13,855 nucleotides of DNA. It comes from JBBSEZ01 sp038239195. Its GTDB lineage: Bacteria > Planctomycetota > Planctomycetia > Gemmatales > Gemmataceae. Positions 1-8,205 of this stretch are shown here, one piece after another (the first letter of the stretch is position 1; every line of letters starts with the position of its first letter). The notes beneath the pieces are model-generated. The model saw only the letters and a list, made by a program, of their open reading frames with translations. It was not told the DNA's origin and did no database searches. The stretch covers positions 1 through 13,855 of the forward strand of contig JBBSEZ010000265.1 of the NCBI GenBank assembly GCA_038239195.1. Reading direction: 5' to 3'. The translations under genes and the position numbers were made by a program.

Positions 1-1
1 A

Positions 2-106
2 TCCAGCGAGGCCATGATTCAGGTGAGCGCCATCCACCTCCTGCTCAACAGACTAAAACCATCCGGTAAGGGTTCAGACTTCGGCTACCGCCGCCGCGTT
101 TCCTAG
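2..106 (+). mobile_element. C-terminal end of an IS5-like transposase (partial, 5' end outside window)
   Basis: The frame opening at base 2 reads into a TAG at 104-106 and encodes a tail beginning SSEAMIQVSAIHLLLNRLKP. The pattern SEAMI..(A)MI.LLL.RL.P is the usual last helix of DDE transposases of the IS5 superfamily, which are abundant in planctomycetes. Only about 34 residues are inside the window, so the catalytic DDE residues cannot be checked and the terminal inverted repeat cannot be recognised with certainty. The reading frame ends in GYRRRVS, which is not a typical transposase end, so the true end of the element may lie before the stop codon. Family assignment is from memory of the motif and is moderately sure. 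Confidence 0.5.
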
Positions 107-137
107 TTTCCCAGGCTGAATCTTTGGAGACAGCCTC

Positions 138-214
138 TCAGACGCCACGCGTCTGACGGACTGCATCGCCGTTGCCCTCAACTCCCGCACTCTCCGCGCC
201 TTCCGCCGGAAGGC
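138..214. other. Two hairpins in the leader between the transposase tail and sdhC
   Basis: Bases 138-156 form a perfect 8-bp stem (TCAGACGC / GCGTCTGA) with a CAC loop. Bases 198-214 form GCCTTC / GAAGGC around a CGCCG loop. Neither is followed by a T-run. They could end transcription coming from the transposase or simply be chance structures in GC-rich DNA. No coding region is supported between 107 and 375. Confidence 0.3.
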
Positions 215-254
215 CAATCTGTAAGCGACAGCGGGCGGCACGTTCGTCTCCTCC

Positions 255-283
255 TCAAACCTCCTCCGGCCCCCTAATATAAT
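255..283 (+). promoter_or_regulatory. Candidate sigma-70-type promoter of the sdh operon
   Basis: A perfect TATAAT lies at 278-283, in an AT-rich patch that stands out in GC-rich DNA and sits 92 bases before the sdhC start. The hexamer 17 bases upstream (255-260, TCAAAC) is only a weak match to TTGACA. If used, transcription would start near 290 and give a leader of about 85 nt. Confidence 0.4.
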
Positions 284-375
284 GGAGAGAGAGGCCGGCG
301 CCGTCAGGCCGGCCCGCAAACTCTGTCGCGGCGCGGTCGGCGGGAGCTCCGACCGGGCCGCTAGAAGGGCCCGAG

Positions 376-1176
376 ATGAATTCGCTGTTGCGGCCGCTCC
401 GGTCGTCGCTGGGCGGCAAGTATCTGATGGCCCTCACCGGGCTCGGCCTGATCGGCTTTGTCCTCGCCCACATGAGCGGCAACCTGCTCGTCTACCTGGG
501 GCGCGACGCCCTCAACTCCTACGCCGCAGGCCTGACCTCCCGGCCCGGCTTGCTCTGGGCGGCCCGCCTCGGCCTGCTCGCGATCTTCGTCCTCCACGTC
601 GTCCTCGGCCTGCGGCTGACCTGGGACAACCAGCTCGCCCGGCCCGTCGGCTACGTCTTCGAGCGCACTGTCCGGGCCAACTGGGCCTCGCGCCACATGC
701 TGCTTACCGGCCTCGTGCTCCTCGCCTTCATCCTCTACCACCTCGCGCACTTTACCCTCGGCGTCGTCAAGCCGGCCGAGGTGGACGTCCCCCGGGCCGG
801 CGGCGACGTCGAACTACAGCGCAAGAACTACCTCGACCTGACCGAGGTACGCGACGCGAAGACGAAGCAGTTCGTGCCGAGGCCCGATCTCGATTTGCGC
901 AAGGTCGAGAAGAGCAGCGTCGAGGCGCGCCACGACGTCTACGCCATGGTCGTCTCCGGCTTCCGCAACCCGTGGGTGACGATCTCGTACCTCGTGGCGA
1001 TGGTTTTTCTCGGGCTGCACCTGTGGCACGGCGGGTCGAGCTGGTTTCAATCGCTCGGCCTGAACCACCCGCGCTACCACTGGCTGACGCACAACTTTGG
1101 GCCCGTGGTCGCTCTCGTCGTCGTCGTCGGCAACTGTTCGATCCCGCTGGCCGTCCTGCTCGGGATCGTCGCGTGA
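376..1176 (+). CDS. sdhC: Succinate dehydrogenase cytochrome b subunit (type B, diheme)
   Basis: Membrane anchor of succinate:quinone oxidoreductase; it binds heme b and passes electrons from the iron-sulfur subunit to quinone. The 266-residue protein has five hydrophobic segments at about 18-38, 60-82, 107-130, 200-218 and 242-264, the topology of the single-subunit cytochrome b558 family, so no sdhD is expected and none is present. Candidate heme-ligand histidines sit in or near the helices: H32, H74, H122/H125 and H215/H218. A polar stretch at about 133-185 separates helices 3 and 4. The ATG at 376 is preceded by AGAAGGG at 363-369, a good ribosome-binding site. It is followed 40 bases later by sdhA and leads the operon. 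Start and family are well supported; the exact ligand pairs are inference. Confidence 0.93.
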   Translation: MNSLLRPLRSSLGGKYLMALTGLGLIGFVLAHMSGNLLVYLGRDALNSYAAGLTSRPGLLWAARLGLLAIFVLHVVLGLRLTWDNQLARPVGYVFERTVRANWASRHMLLTGLVLLAFILYHLAHFTLGVVKPAEVDVPRAGGDVELQRKNYLDLTEVRDAKTKQFVPRPDLDLRKVEKSSVEARHDVYAMVVSGFRNPWVTISYLVAMVFLGLHLWHGGSSWFQSLGLNHPRYHWLTHNFGPVVALVVVVGNCSIPLAVLLGIVA

Positions 1177-1216
1177 CGGGCGAGCGCTCGATCGCCGTTC
1201 GGAGGGGAGGCAAGTC

Positions 1217-3130
<1,914 letters not shown>

Positions 3131-3166
3131 CCGTCCGCGAGCCGTTCCCAGAGAGAGGCGTTTGCG

Positions 3167-3928
3167 ATGAAGCTGACCTTGCACGTCTGGCGCCAGAAGG
3201 GCCCGAACGCTCCGGGGAAGATGGAGCAGTACGAGGCGAAGAACGCCAACCCGGACATGTCGTTTCTGGAGATGCTCGACGTCGTCAATCAGGACCTGAT
3301 CGCGGAGGGGCGCGAGCCGATCGCCTTCGATCACGACTGCCGCGAGGGGATCTGCGGCAGTTGCGGGCTGATGATCGACGGCGAGGCGCACGGCCCCGAG
3401 TTCGGGGTGACGGCCTGCCAGACGTACGTGCGCAAATTCAAGGACGGCGACCACGTCTACGTCGAGCCGTGGCGGGCCCGGGCGTTCCCGGTCATCAAGG
3501 ACCTGGTGGTCGATCGCAGCGCCTTCGACCGCATCGTGCAGGCGGGCGGGTTCGTGTCGGTCAACACGGGCGGGGCGCCGGACGGCAACGCGGTGCTGGT
3601 CCCGAAGGTCGATCAGGAAAGGGCGATGGACGCGGCGGCGTGCATCGGCTGCGGCGCCTGCGTGGCGGCGTGCAAAAACGCCTCGGCGATGCTGTTCGTG
3701 GCCGCCAAGGTGTCGCACCTGGGCCTGTTGCCCCAGGGCCAACCCGAGCGCAGCGAGCGCGTGCAGCGGATGGTGACGCAGATGGACAAGGAGGGGTTCG
3801 GCAACTGCACCAACTACTACGAGTGCGAGGCGGCCTGCCCCAAGGAGATCAGCGTCGGCTTCATCGCGCGGATGAACCGCGATTACCTGGCGGCGAGCCT
3901 CAAGGGGAGCGCCGGGGAAGAGAAGTAG
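3167..3928 (+). CDS. sdhB: Succinate dehydrogenase iron-sulfur subunit
   Basis: Electron-transfer subunit with three iron-sulfur clusters, 253 residues. The N-terminal ferredoxin domain has C58, C63 and C66 (CREGICGSCG) plus C84 for the 2Fe-2S centre. The C-terminal domain has C159-x2-C162-x2-C165 with C224 for 4Fe-4S, and C169, C214 and C220 for 3Fe-4S. The ATG at 3167 follows a GAGAGAGG stretch. The gene ends with a short lysine/glutamate tail, 14 bases before the first deamidase gene. Its last ~120 bases are the source of the relics found before the second and third deamidase genes. Confidence 0.95.
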   Translation: MKLTLHVWRQKGPNAPGKMEQYEAKNANPDMSFLEMLDVVNQDLIAEGREPIAFDHDCREGICGSCGLMIDGEAHGPEFGVTACQTYVRKFKDGDHVYVEPWRARAFPVIKDLVVDRSAFDRIVQAGGFVSVNTGGAPDGNAVLVPKVDQERAMDAAACIGCGACVAACKNASAMLFVAAKVSHLGLLPQGQPERSERVQRMVTQMDKEGFGNCTNYYECEAACPKEISVGFIARMNRDYLAASLKGSAGEEK

Positions 3929-3942
3929 CGCGAGGGCCGCCG

Positions 3943-4506
3943 ATGCAACCGCCACCGCCCGCCAGCGCGATCTCGCAGGAGCGGGCGCGGGAGGTGTTCG
4001 CCGATCTGGCCTCGCAACGCGAGATCGTCTTCGGCTACCTTGATGACGGGTGCCACGCGCGGGCGCATCTGATGGTGCGGCGCCTGCTGGCGCTGAGGTT
4101 GGTGCCTCGGAAGGTGTGGACGATTGCCCGAGGCCTGGAGGATCGCCTCTGGGTGCGTCCTCCTGGGCGGCCAGGCGCGGTCATCGTCTGGGACTTCCAC
4201 GTAGCGCCAACCCTGCCCGTGGCCGAAGCGGGCGGGGCTGTTCGCGAGTTGGTATTCGATCCGGCGCTGTTCGACGGGCCCGTGGCGATTGAAGCGTGGC
4301 GCGACGCCCAGCACGACACGCCGCGCGTTACCCACACCACCCTCGGCGAACCGCCCGTCCCCGAGTGGGGAGGGAGCGGCTACTGGCCGCTGCCCGATCC
4401 GCCTGAAGGGGTTGAGGAAAACGTCCGCGAGACGATGGCGATCGCCAGGCGGAGGCTTGACTTACAAGCCATTGAAAGTGCAGATGAGTGGGTTGCCGAA
4501 CTGTGA
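3943..4506 (+). CDS. Protein-glutamine deamidase (protein-glutaminase-like), copy 1
   Basis: Predicted to hydrolyse the side-chain amide of glutamine in proteins or peptides. The match to secreted Chryseobacterium protein-glutaminase is strong at all three catalytic sites: DGCHARAH (Cys37; cf. DGCYARAH), WDFH (His86; cf. WSYH) and FDPALFDGPVAIEAWRDA (Asp106; cf. IDPSLF..GPV..AWRNA). The comparison sequence is recalled, not searched. At 187 residues it is about the size of the mature enzyme and lacks the signal peptide and propeptide of secreted relatives, so it should be made in the cytoplasm in active form. The N-terminus is a short proline run (MQPPPP). It begins 14 bases after sdhB and is followed 19 bases later by a partner gene. 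The C-terminal ~30 residues differ between copies and look dispensable. Could act on an unknown substrate rather than being a general glutaminase. Confidence 0.82.
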   Translation: MQPPPPASAISQERAREVFADLASQREIVFGYLDDGCHARAHLMVRRLLALRLVPRKVWTIARGLEDRLWVRPPGRPGAVIVWDFHVAPTLPVAEAGGAVRELVFDPALFDGPVAIEAWRDAQHDTPRVTHTTLGEPPVPEWGGSGYWPLPDPPEGVEENVRETMAIARRRLDLQAIESADEWVAEL

Positions 4507-4525
4507 AACGTATCGGGAGAGCGCC

Positions 4526-5014
4526 GTGAGCAAAGTCATTCTCTCGCCGGCGAAGTTGACCGTCGCTCAGGACGCCCAAAGTGGGCCGGAAGGGACGACG
4601 GCGAACTTCGCAGACGGGACGAGCGGGCTCTTGCCCGCGAGTCACGCCACCTACGAGACTTGTGCGCGCTGGCTGGCGTCCAGCGCCCAATGGCGACGGC
4701 CTGTCGGCGTGTGTTTCGGGCGCGGCGGGCTCATTCGAGACGTGGAGTGCGCCGACCAGGACGTCGCGAAGTGGTTCGACGAGGCAGAGGCCGAGCCCGT
4801 TCGCATTTCCTTCCGCGGACACGCCGGGGTGTATCACCTCTTTCACGATCATCCCGATTTCGCCAGGATCTACGCGACCGCGAAGCGCTCGGCCGAACAC
4901 GCGGAGATGCTCTGGTTCATCTCCAGCGGCTCCCCTCTGACCCTGCTGGACCTCGTCCTGTCGAAGGACCTGCCCACGCCAATCTACCCCAAGCCCAACG
5001 GCGTGGCCCCGTAA
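4526..5014 (+). CDS. Conserved partner protein of the deamidase, copy 1 (unknown family)
   Basis: A 162-residue soluble protein that I do not recognise. The GTG at 4526 was chosen because GGGAGA lies 6 bases upstream and because the start aligns with those of the other two copies. It has no signal peptide or membrane segment. The most conserved block is in the C-terminal half: ADQDV.KWF, then FRGHAGVYHL, HPDFARIYATAKRSAE, a hydrophobic WFI strand and LLDLVLSKDLP, ending in NGVAP. It follows the deamidase gene by 19 bases, and the pair recurs three times. This suggests it works with, or restrains, the deamidase (immunity-like, adaptor or substrate), but the sequence does not say which. Confidence 0.75.
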   Translation: MSKVILSPAKLTVAQDAQSGPEGTTANFADGTSGLLPASHATYETCARWLASSAQWRRPVGVCFGRGGLIRDVECADQDVAKWFDEAEAEPVRISFRGHAGVYHLFHDHPDFARIYATAKRSAEHAEMLWFISSGSPLTLLDLVLSKDLPTPIYPKPNGVAP

Positions 5015-5023
5015 GTCGCCAGA

Positions 5024-5133
5024 GCACCATCACGACGAGTGCGAGGCCGACTGCCGGGGGAAGATGAGCCCGGATTTGCGGCGAGCCCTGAGGTCGCGGA
5101 CGACGGCGAAGAGAAGTAGCGCGAGGCCTACCG
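5024..5133 (+). pseudogene. Relic of the 3' end of sdhB carried in array unit 2
   Basis: Aligns with sdhB bases from about 3807 to the gap before copy 1. Shared blocks include GCACCA, ACGAGTGCGAGGC, CGGCGAGCC, and GAAGAGAAGTAGCGCGAGG, which contains the sdhB stop codon and the leader of the deamidase gene. One reading frame still gives DECEADC, matching YECEAAC of SdhB around the cluster cysteines. About 26 bases are missing relative to sdhB and the frame to the old stop is lost, so it is non-coding debris. Its last bases supply the leader of copy 2. Confidence 0.75.
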
Positions 5134-5694
5134 ATGCAACCGCCACCGCCTGCCAGCGCGATCTCGCAGGAGCGGGCGCAAGAGGTGTTCGCCGATCTGG
5201 CCTCGCAACGCGAGATCGTCTTCGGCTACCTTGACGACGGGTGCCATGCGCGGGCGCATCTGATGGTGCGGCGCCTGCTGGGGCTGGGGTTGGTGCCGCG
5301 GAAGGTGTGGACGATTGCCCGAGGCCCGGAGGATCGCCTCTGGGTCAATCCGCAGGGGCGGCCAGGCGCGGTCATCGCCTGGGACTTCCACTTGGCGCCG
5401 ACCCTGGCCGTTGAAGAAGCGGGCGGGGCCGTTCGCGAGTTGGTGTTCGATCCGGCGCTGTTCGGCGGGCCCGTGGCGATTGAAGCGTGGGCCGACGCGC
5501 AGCACGACACGCCGCGCGTGATCCGGACCGCCCTCGGCGAGCCGCCCGTCCCCGAGTGGGGAGGCAGCGGCTACTGGCCGTTGCCCGACCCGGAAAGAGG
5601 AATCGACAACCACGCACGGGCAGAGATGGAGAGGGCCAAGGACGAACTGAGCCCGTTGTCTCAGAACGCTCACGCGGACGCGAGCGAGCTCTGA
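5134..5694 (+). CDS. Protein-glutamine deamidase (protein-glutaminase-like), copy 2
   Basis: Same family as copy 1 and about 90% identical to it by eye over the first 150 residues. The 186-residue product keeps Cys37 in DGCHARAH, His86 in WDFHLAP and Asp106 in FDPALFGGPVA, so it should be active. Differences are mostly single conservative changes (for example V87L next to the catalytic His and D111G after the DPALF motif). The C-terminal tail after PLPDP is unrelated to that of copy 1. The GCGAGG stretch upstream comes from the duplicated sdhB/copy 1 junction. It lies 119 bases after partner copy 1 and 20 bases before partner copy 2. No signal peptide. Confidence 0.82.
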   Translation: MQPPPPASAISQERAQEVFADLASQREIVFGYLDDGCHARAHLMVRRLLGLGLVPRKVWTIARGPEDRLWVNPQGRPGAVIAWDFHLAPTLAVEEAGGAVRELVFDPALFGGPVAIEAWADAQHDTPRVIRTALGEPPVPEWGGSGYWPLPDPERGIDNHARAEMERAKDELSPLSQNAHADASEL

Positions 5695-5714
5695 CCTGTT
5701 GCGAGGAGGCCATC

Positions 5715-6203
5715 GTGGGAAAAACCGTTCTCTCGGTCGCGAAACTTCTGGTCGTTCAGCAGCTCCAGCAGGGGCCGGATGGAGCCGCGGTCCAATTCAA
5801 GGATGGGCCGAGCGGTCGTCTGCCGAGGGCCCACGAGCGCTATCCCCGCTGGGAGAAGTTACTTCAAGACAGCTTTCAACACCAGCGCCCGGTCGGAGCA
5901 AGCCTTGCTGATGGCGGGTCGGTTCTCGACGTCCGTTGGGCCGACCAGGACGTCGTCAAGTGGTTCGACGGGGCAGAGGCCGAGCCCGTTCGCATTTCCT
6001 TTCGCGGACACGCCGGGGTGTATCACCTCTTTCACGAGCACCCCGATTTCGCCAGGACCTACGCGGCCGCGAAGCGCTCGGCCGAACACGCGGAGATGGT
6101 CTGGTTCATCTCCAGCGGCTCCCCGCTGGTCCTCCTCGACCTCGTCCTGTCGAAGGACCTGCCCGAACCAATCTACCCCAAGCCCAACGGCGTGGCCTCG
6201 TAA
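5715..6203 (+). CDS. Conserved partner protein of the deamidase, copy 2 (unknown family)
   Basis: A 162-residue homologue of partner copy 1 with the same length and the same C-terminal block (ADQDVVKWF, FRGHAGVYHLF, HPDFARTYAAAKRSAE, LLDLVLSKDLP). By hand count, residues 75-162 are about 89% identical to copy 1 but residues 1-74 only about 45%. The GTG at 5715 is preceded by GAGGAGG at 5703-5709 with 5-base spacing, which decides the start. Soluble, no signal peptide. Function unknown; the fixed pairing with a deamidase is the only clue. Confidence 0.75.
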   Translation: MGKTVLSVAKLLVVQQLQQGPDGAAVQFKDGPSGRLPRAHERYPRWEKLLQDSFQHQRPVGASLADGGSVLDVRWADQDVVKWFDGAEAEPVRISFRGHAGVYHLFHEHPDFARTYAAAKRSAEHAEMVWFISSGSPLVLLDLVLSKDLPEPIYPKPNGVAS

Positions 6204-6214
6204 GCCCCAGAGGG

Positions 6215-6321
6215 CCAGCCACGACGAGTGCCCGCCGGTCTGCCAGGGGAGATGAGTCCGGATTTGCGGCGAGCCCCGAGGCCGCGGACGACGGGGAAGG
6301 GAAGTAGCGCGAGGCCCGTCG
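6215..6321 (+). pseudogene. Relic of the 3' end of sdhB carried in array unit 3
   Basis: Homologous to the relic in unit 2: it shares ACGACGAGTG, GGATTTGCGGCGAGCCC and GAAGTAGCGCGAGG, and the same internal deletion relative to sdhB. The shared deletion means units 2 and 3 descend from one already shortened copy. It is more diverged than the unit 2 relic (GCCCGCC replaces GCGAGGCC) and non-coding. Confidence 0.72.
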
Positions 6322-6888
6322 ATGCAACCGCCACCGCCAGCAAGCGCGATCTCGGAGGAGCGGGCGCGGGAGGTGTTTGCCGATCTGGCCTCGCAACGCG
6401 AGATCGTCTTCGGCTACCTTGAGGAGGGGTGCCACGCGCGGGCGCATCTGATGGTGCGGCGCCTGCTGGCGCTGGGATTGGTGCCTCGGAAGGTGTGGAC
6501 GATTGCCCAGGGACGACACGACCCGCTCTGGGTCAATCCGCCGGGGCGGCCAGGCGCGGTCATCCGGTGGGACTTCCACGTGGCGCCGACCCTGCCGGTG
6601 GCCGATCAGAGTGGGGCCATTCGCGAGTTGGTGTTCGACCCGGCGCTGTTCGACGGGCCTGTGGCGATGGAAGCGTGGCGCGACGCCCAGCACGACACGC
6701 CGCGCGTTATCCAGACCGCCCTCGGCGAGCCGCCGGTGCCTGCGTGGGGAGGCAGCGGCTACTGGCCGCTGCCCGACCCGGCAGGAGGGATGGAAGAGCA
6801 CGCACGGGCGCTGATGGAGGAGGCCCGGGTGGCGCTGCGAAAGCAGGCGCGGGGCGCGGGCGAAGACGAACAGGGCCCTGGACAGTGA
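6322..6888 (+). CDS. Protein-glutamine deamidase (protein-glutaminase-like), copy 3
   Basis: Third copy, 188 residues, with Cys37 in EEGCHARAH, His86 in WDFHVAP and Asp106 in FDPALFDGPVA all present at the same positions. DD before the catalytic Gly-Cys is EE here, and the segment after WTIAQG (RHDPLW) differs from copies 1 and 2. The tail is longer and charged. ATG at 6322 sits in the same duplicated leader (TAGCGCGAGGCC...). It lies 118 bases after partner copy 2 and 21 bases before partner copy 3. Predicted cytoplasmic. Confidence 0.82.
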   Translation: MQPPPPASAISEERAREVFADLASQREIVFGYLEEGCHARAHLMVRRLLALGLVPRKVWTIAQGRHDPLWVNPPGRPGAVIRWDFHVAPTLPVADQSGAIRELVFDPALFDGPVAMEAWRDAQHDTPRVIQTALGEPPVPAWGGSGYWPLPDPAGGMEEHARALMEEARVALRKQARGAGEDEQGPGQ

Positions 6889-6909
6889 TTTCTTGCCAAG
6901 AGGCGATCG

Positions 6910-7398
6910 ATGGCCGAAGTTAGCCTCACCCTTACGAAACTCGTGCTGGTCGAGGGCCTGGATGTCGGGCCCGATGGGGCCACCGCGCGCTTCGGCGACG
7001 GGGCGGGAGGGGCCTTGCCGCTCGGTCACTGGATGTACGCCCACTGCGTCGAGTTGCTCGAAGACGGCCTGAAGAAGCGAAAGCCCGTCGGCGTCAGTTT
7101 CGGCCCAGACGCGGAGATCAAGGACGTCTGGTGGGCAGACGCAGACGTCGTGAAGTGGTTCGGCGAAGAACACGAAGACCCCGTCGAGGTTTTCTTCTGG
7201 GGCCACCACGGGCTGTACCGCTTGCGACACAGCCACCCCGATTTTGCCAGGCTGTACGCGATCGCCAAGCGCTCGGCGGAACAAAAGGAATGGGTCTGGT
7301 TCATCGCGAGCCCCTTCCCTTTGACGCTGCTCGACCTCGTCCCCAAGTCGCACTTCCCGCCCCTTCGGCCGGCAGAGACCAACGGCGTGGCCCCGTAG
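6910..7398 (+). CDS. Conserved partner protein of the deamidase, copy 3 (unknown family)
   Basis: A 162-residue homologue of the other two partners and the most diverged of the three. It keeps KPVGV.FG, AD.DVVKWF, HHGLY.L, HPDFARLYAIAKRSAE, WFI, PLTLLDLV and the terminal NGVAP. FRGH of the other copies is FWGH here, and KPNG is replaced by AETNG. Start is ATG (GTG in the other two), with AAGAGGCG a few bases upstream. The shared skeleton (K-W-F, GH.G.Y.L, HPDFAR.YA.AKRSAE) marks the likely functional core of the family. Its divergence parallels the changes seen in its deamidase neighbour. Confidence 0.75.
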   Translation: MAEVSLTLTKLVLVEGLDVGPDGATARFGDGAGGALPLGHWMYAHCVELLEDGLKKRKPVGVSFGPDAEIKDVWWADADVVKWFGEEHEDPVEVFFWGHHGLYRLRHSHPDFARLYAIAKRSAEQKEWVWFIASPFPLTLLDLVPKSHFPPLRPAETNGVAP

Positions 7399-7427
7399 TC
7401 CCCTTTCCTCCTCTATCGAGGGCCCCC

Positions 7428-8168
7428 ATGTCCTCCGCGCGTAAGGTCGCCCTCGTCACTGGCGCCGCCACCGGCATCGGCCGGGCCGTCGCCCTCCGCT
7501 TCGCCGCGCAAGGCCTGGCCGTCGCCGTCAACTACTCGCGCTCCGAGGCGGAGGCCCACGACGCGCTCGCCGAGGTGCAGCGCCTGGGGGGCAGCGGCAT
7601 CCTCTGCAAGGCCAACGTGGCCGACGACGGCGCCGTGCGCGCGATGGTGCAGCGCTGTCGCGACGAACTGGGCGGGCTCGACGTGCTGGTCAACAACGCC
7701 GGCACGACGCGCTTCATCGACCACGCCGATCTCGACGCGGTGACGGACGAGGTGTGGGACGACATCATCGGCGTCAACCTCAAGGGGGCGTTCCAGGCGT
7801 GCCGGGCGGCCTGGCCGCTGCTGCGCGAGCGCGGCGGGGCCATCGTCAACGTGACCTCGGTGGCGGGGATCGCCGGGCAGGGCAGCAGCATCCCCTACGC
7901 GGCGAGCAAGGCAGCGCTGAACTGCCTGACCAAGTCGCTGGCCCGCGCGTTCGCGCCGACGGTGCGCGTCAACGCGGTCGCGCCGGGGCCGGTGCTGACG
8001 CGCTGGCTGGCCGACCACGCCGACATGGTCGAGCGGTCGGTGCGCGCCACGCCCCTGGGCCGGGCGGCCACACCGGACGACATTGCCGACGTGGTGGCGT
8101 TCCTCGCTCTGGGGACGACGCTGATGACGGGCCAGGTGGTGGTCGTGGACGGCGGGAGGACAATGTAG
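7428..8168 (+). CDS. SDR-family NAD(P)-dependent oxidoreductase (FabG-like)
   Basis: Classical short-chain dehydrogenase/reductase of 246 residues acting on a hydroxyl/carbonyl substrate with NAD(P). The Rossmann motif TGAATGIG is at 11-18, NNAG at 89-92, and the catalytic tetrad is Asn117, Ser144, Tyr157 and Lys161 (YAASK). The C-terminus (GQVVVVDGG) is typical of the FabG/glucose-dehydrogenase-like group. The ATG at 7428 lies 29 bases after partner copy 3; no strong Shine-Dalgarno is seen (CCTCCTC precedes it instead). It may be co-transcribed with the array. The exact substrate cannot be read from sequence; with no other fatty-acid genes nearby, calling it fabG would be unsafe. Confidence 0.9.
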   Translation: MSSARKVALVTGAATGIGRAVALRFAAQGLAVAVNYSRSEAEAHDALAEVQRLGGSGILCKANVADDGAVRAMVQRCRDELGGLDVLVNNAGTTRFIDHADLDAVTDEVWDDIIGVNLKGAFQACRAAWPLLRERGGAIVNVTSVAGIAGQGSSIPYAASKAALNCLTKSLARAFAPTVRVNAVAPGPVLTRWLADHADMVERSVRATPLGRAATPDDIADVVAFLALGTTLMTGQVVVVDGGRTM

Positions 8169-8174
8169 GGGCGT

Positions 8175-8194
8175 GTCCGGCTGGAAAGCCGGAC
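8175..8194. terminator. Hairpin between convergent genes, possible bidirectional terminator
   Basis: GTCCGGCT and AGCCGGAC form a perfect 8-bp stem around a GGAA tetraloop, 6 bases after the SDR stop and 11 bases from the end of the minus-strand lipoprotein gene. There is no T-tract on either side, so intrinsic termination is uncertain. The sequence also looks like a dispersed planctomycete repeat. Confidence 0.45.
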
Positions 8195-8205
8195 GTACGG
8201 AACGG

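Larger units (their letters stand above)
3807..7398 (+). repeat. Three-unit tandem array (sdhB tail + deamidase + partner)
   Basis: The deamidase starts at 3943, 5134 and 6322 are 1191 and 1188 bases apart. Units run approximately 3807-5014, 5024-6203 and 6215-7398. Each contains, in order, the sdhB 3' end or its relic, the deamidase and the partner. Unit 1 uses the real sdhB end, so the array arose by in-place duplication of a segment that began inside sdhB. Confidence 0.8.

Noticed and set aside
74..319. Minus-strand 81-codon frame between the transposase tail and sdhC
   Set aside because: No motif, no ribosome-binding site, and it covers the candidate sdh promoter; treated as a chance frame.
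3943..4506. NlpC/P60 or transglutaminase assignment for the deamidases
   Set aside because: The Cys-His-Asp context (DGCHARAH, WDFH, DPALF..GPV..AW) matches protein-glutaminase at several extra positions and not the other papain-like families.
3943..7398. Calling the pairs a toxin-antitoxin or secreted effector-immunity system outright
   Set aside because: Pairing and family fit the idea, but there is no secretion marker, no toxin-delivery domain and no known immunity family; kept as one hypothesis only.
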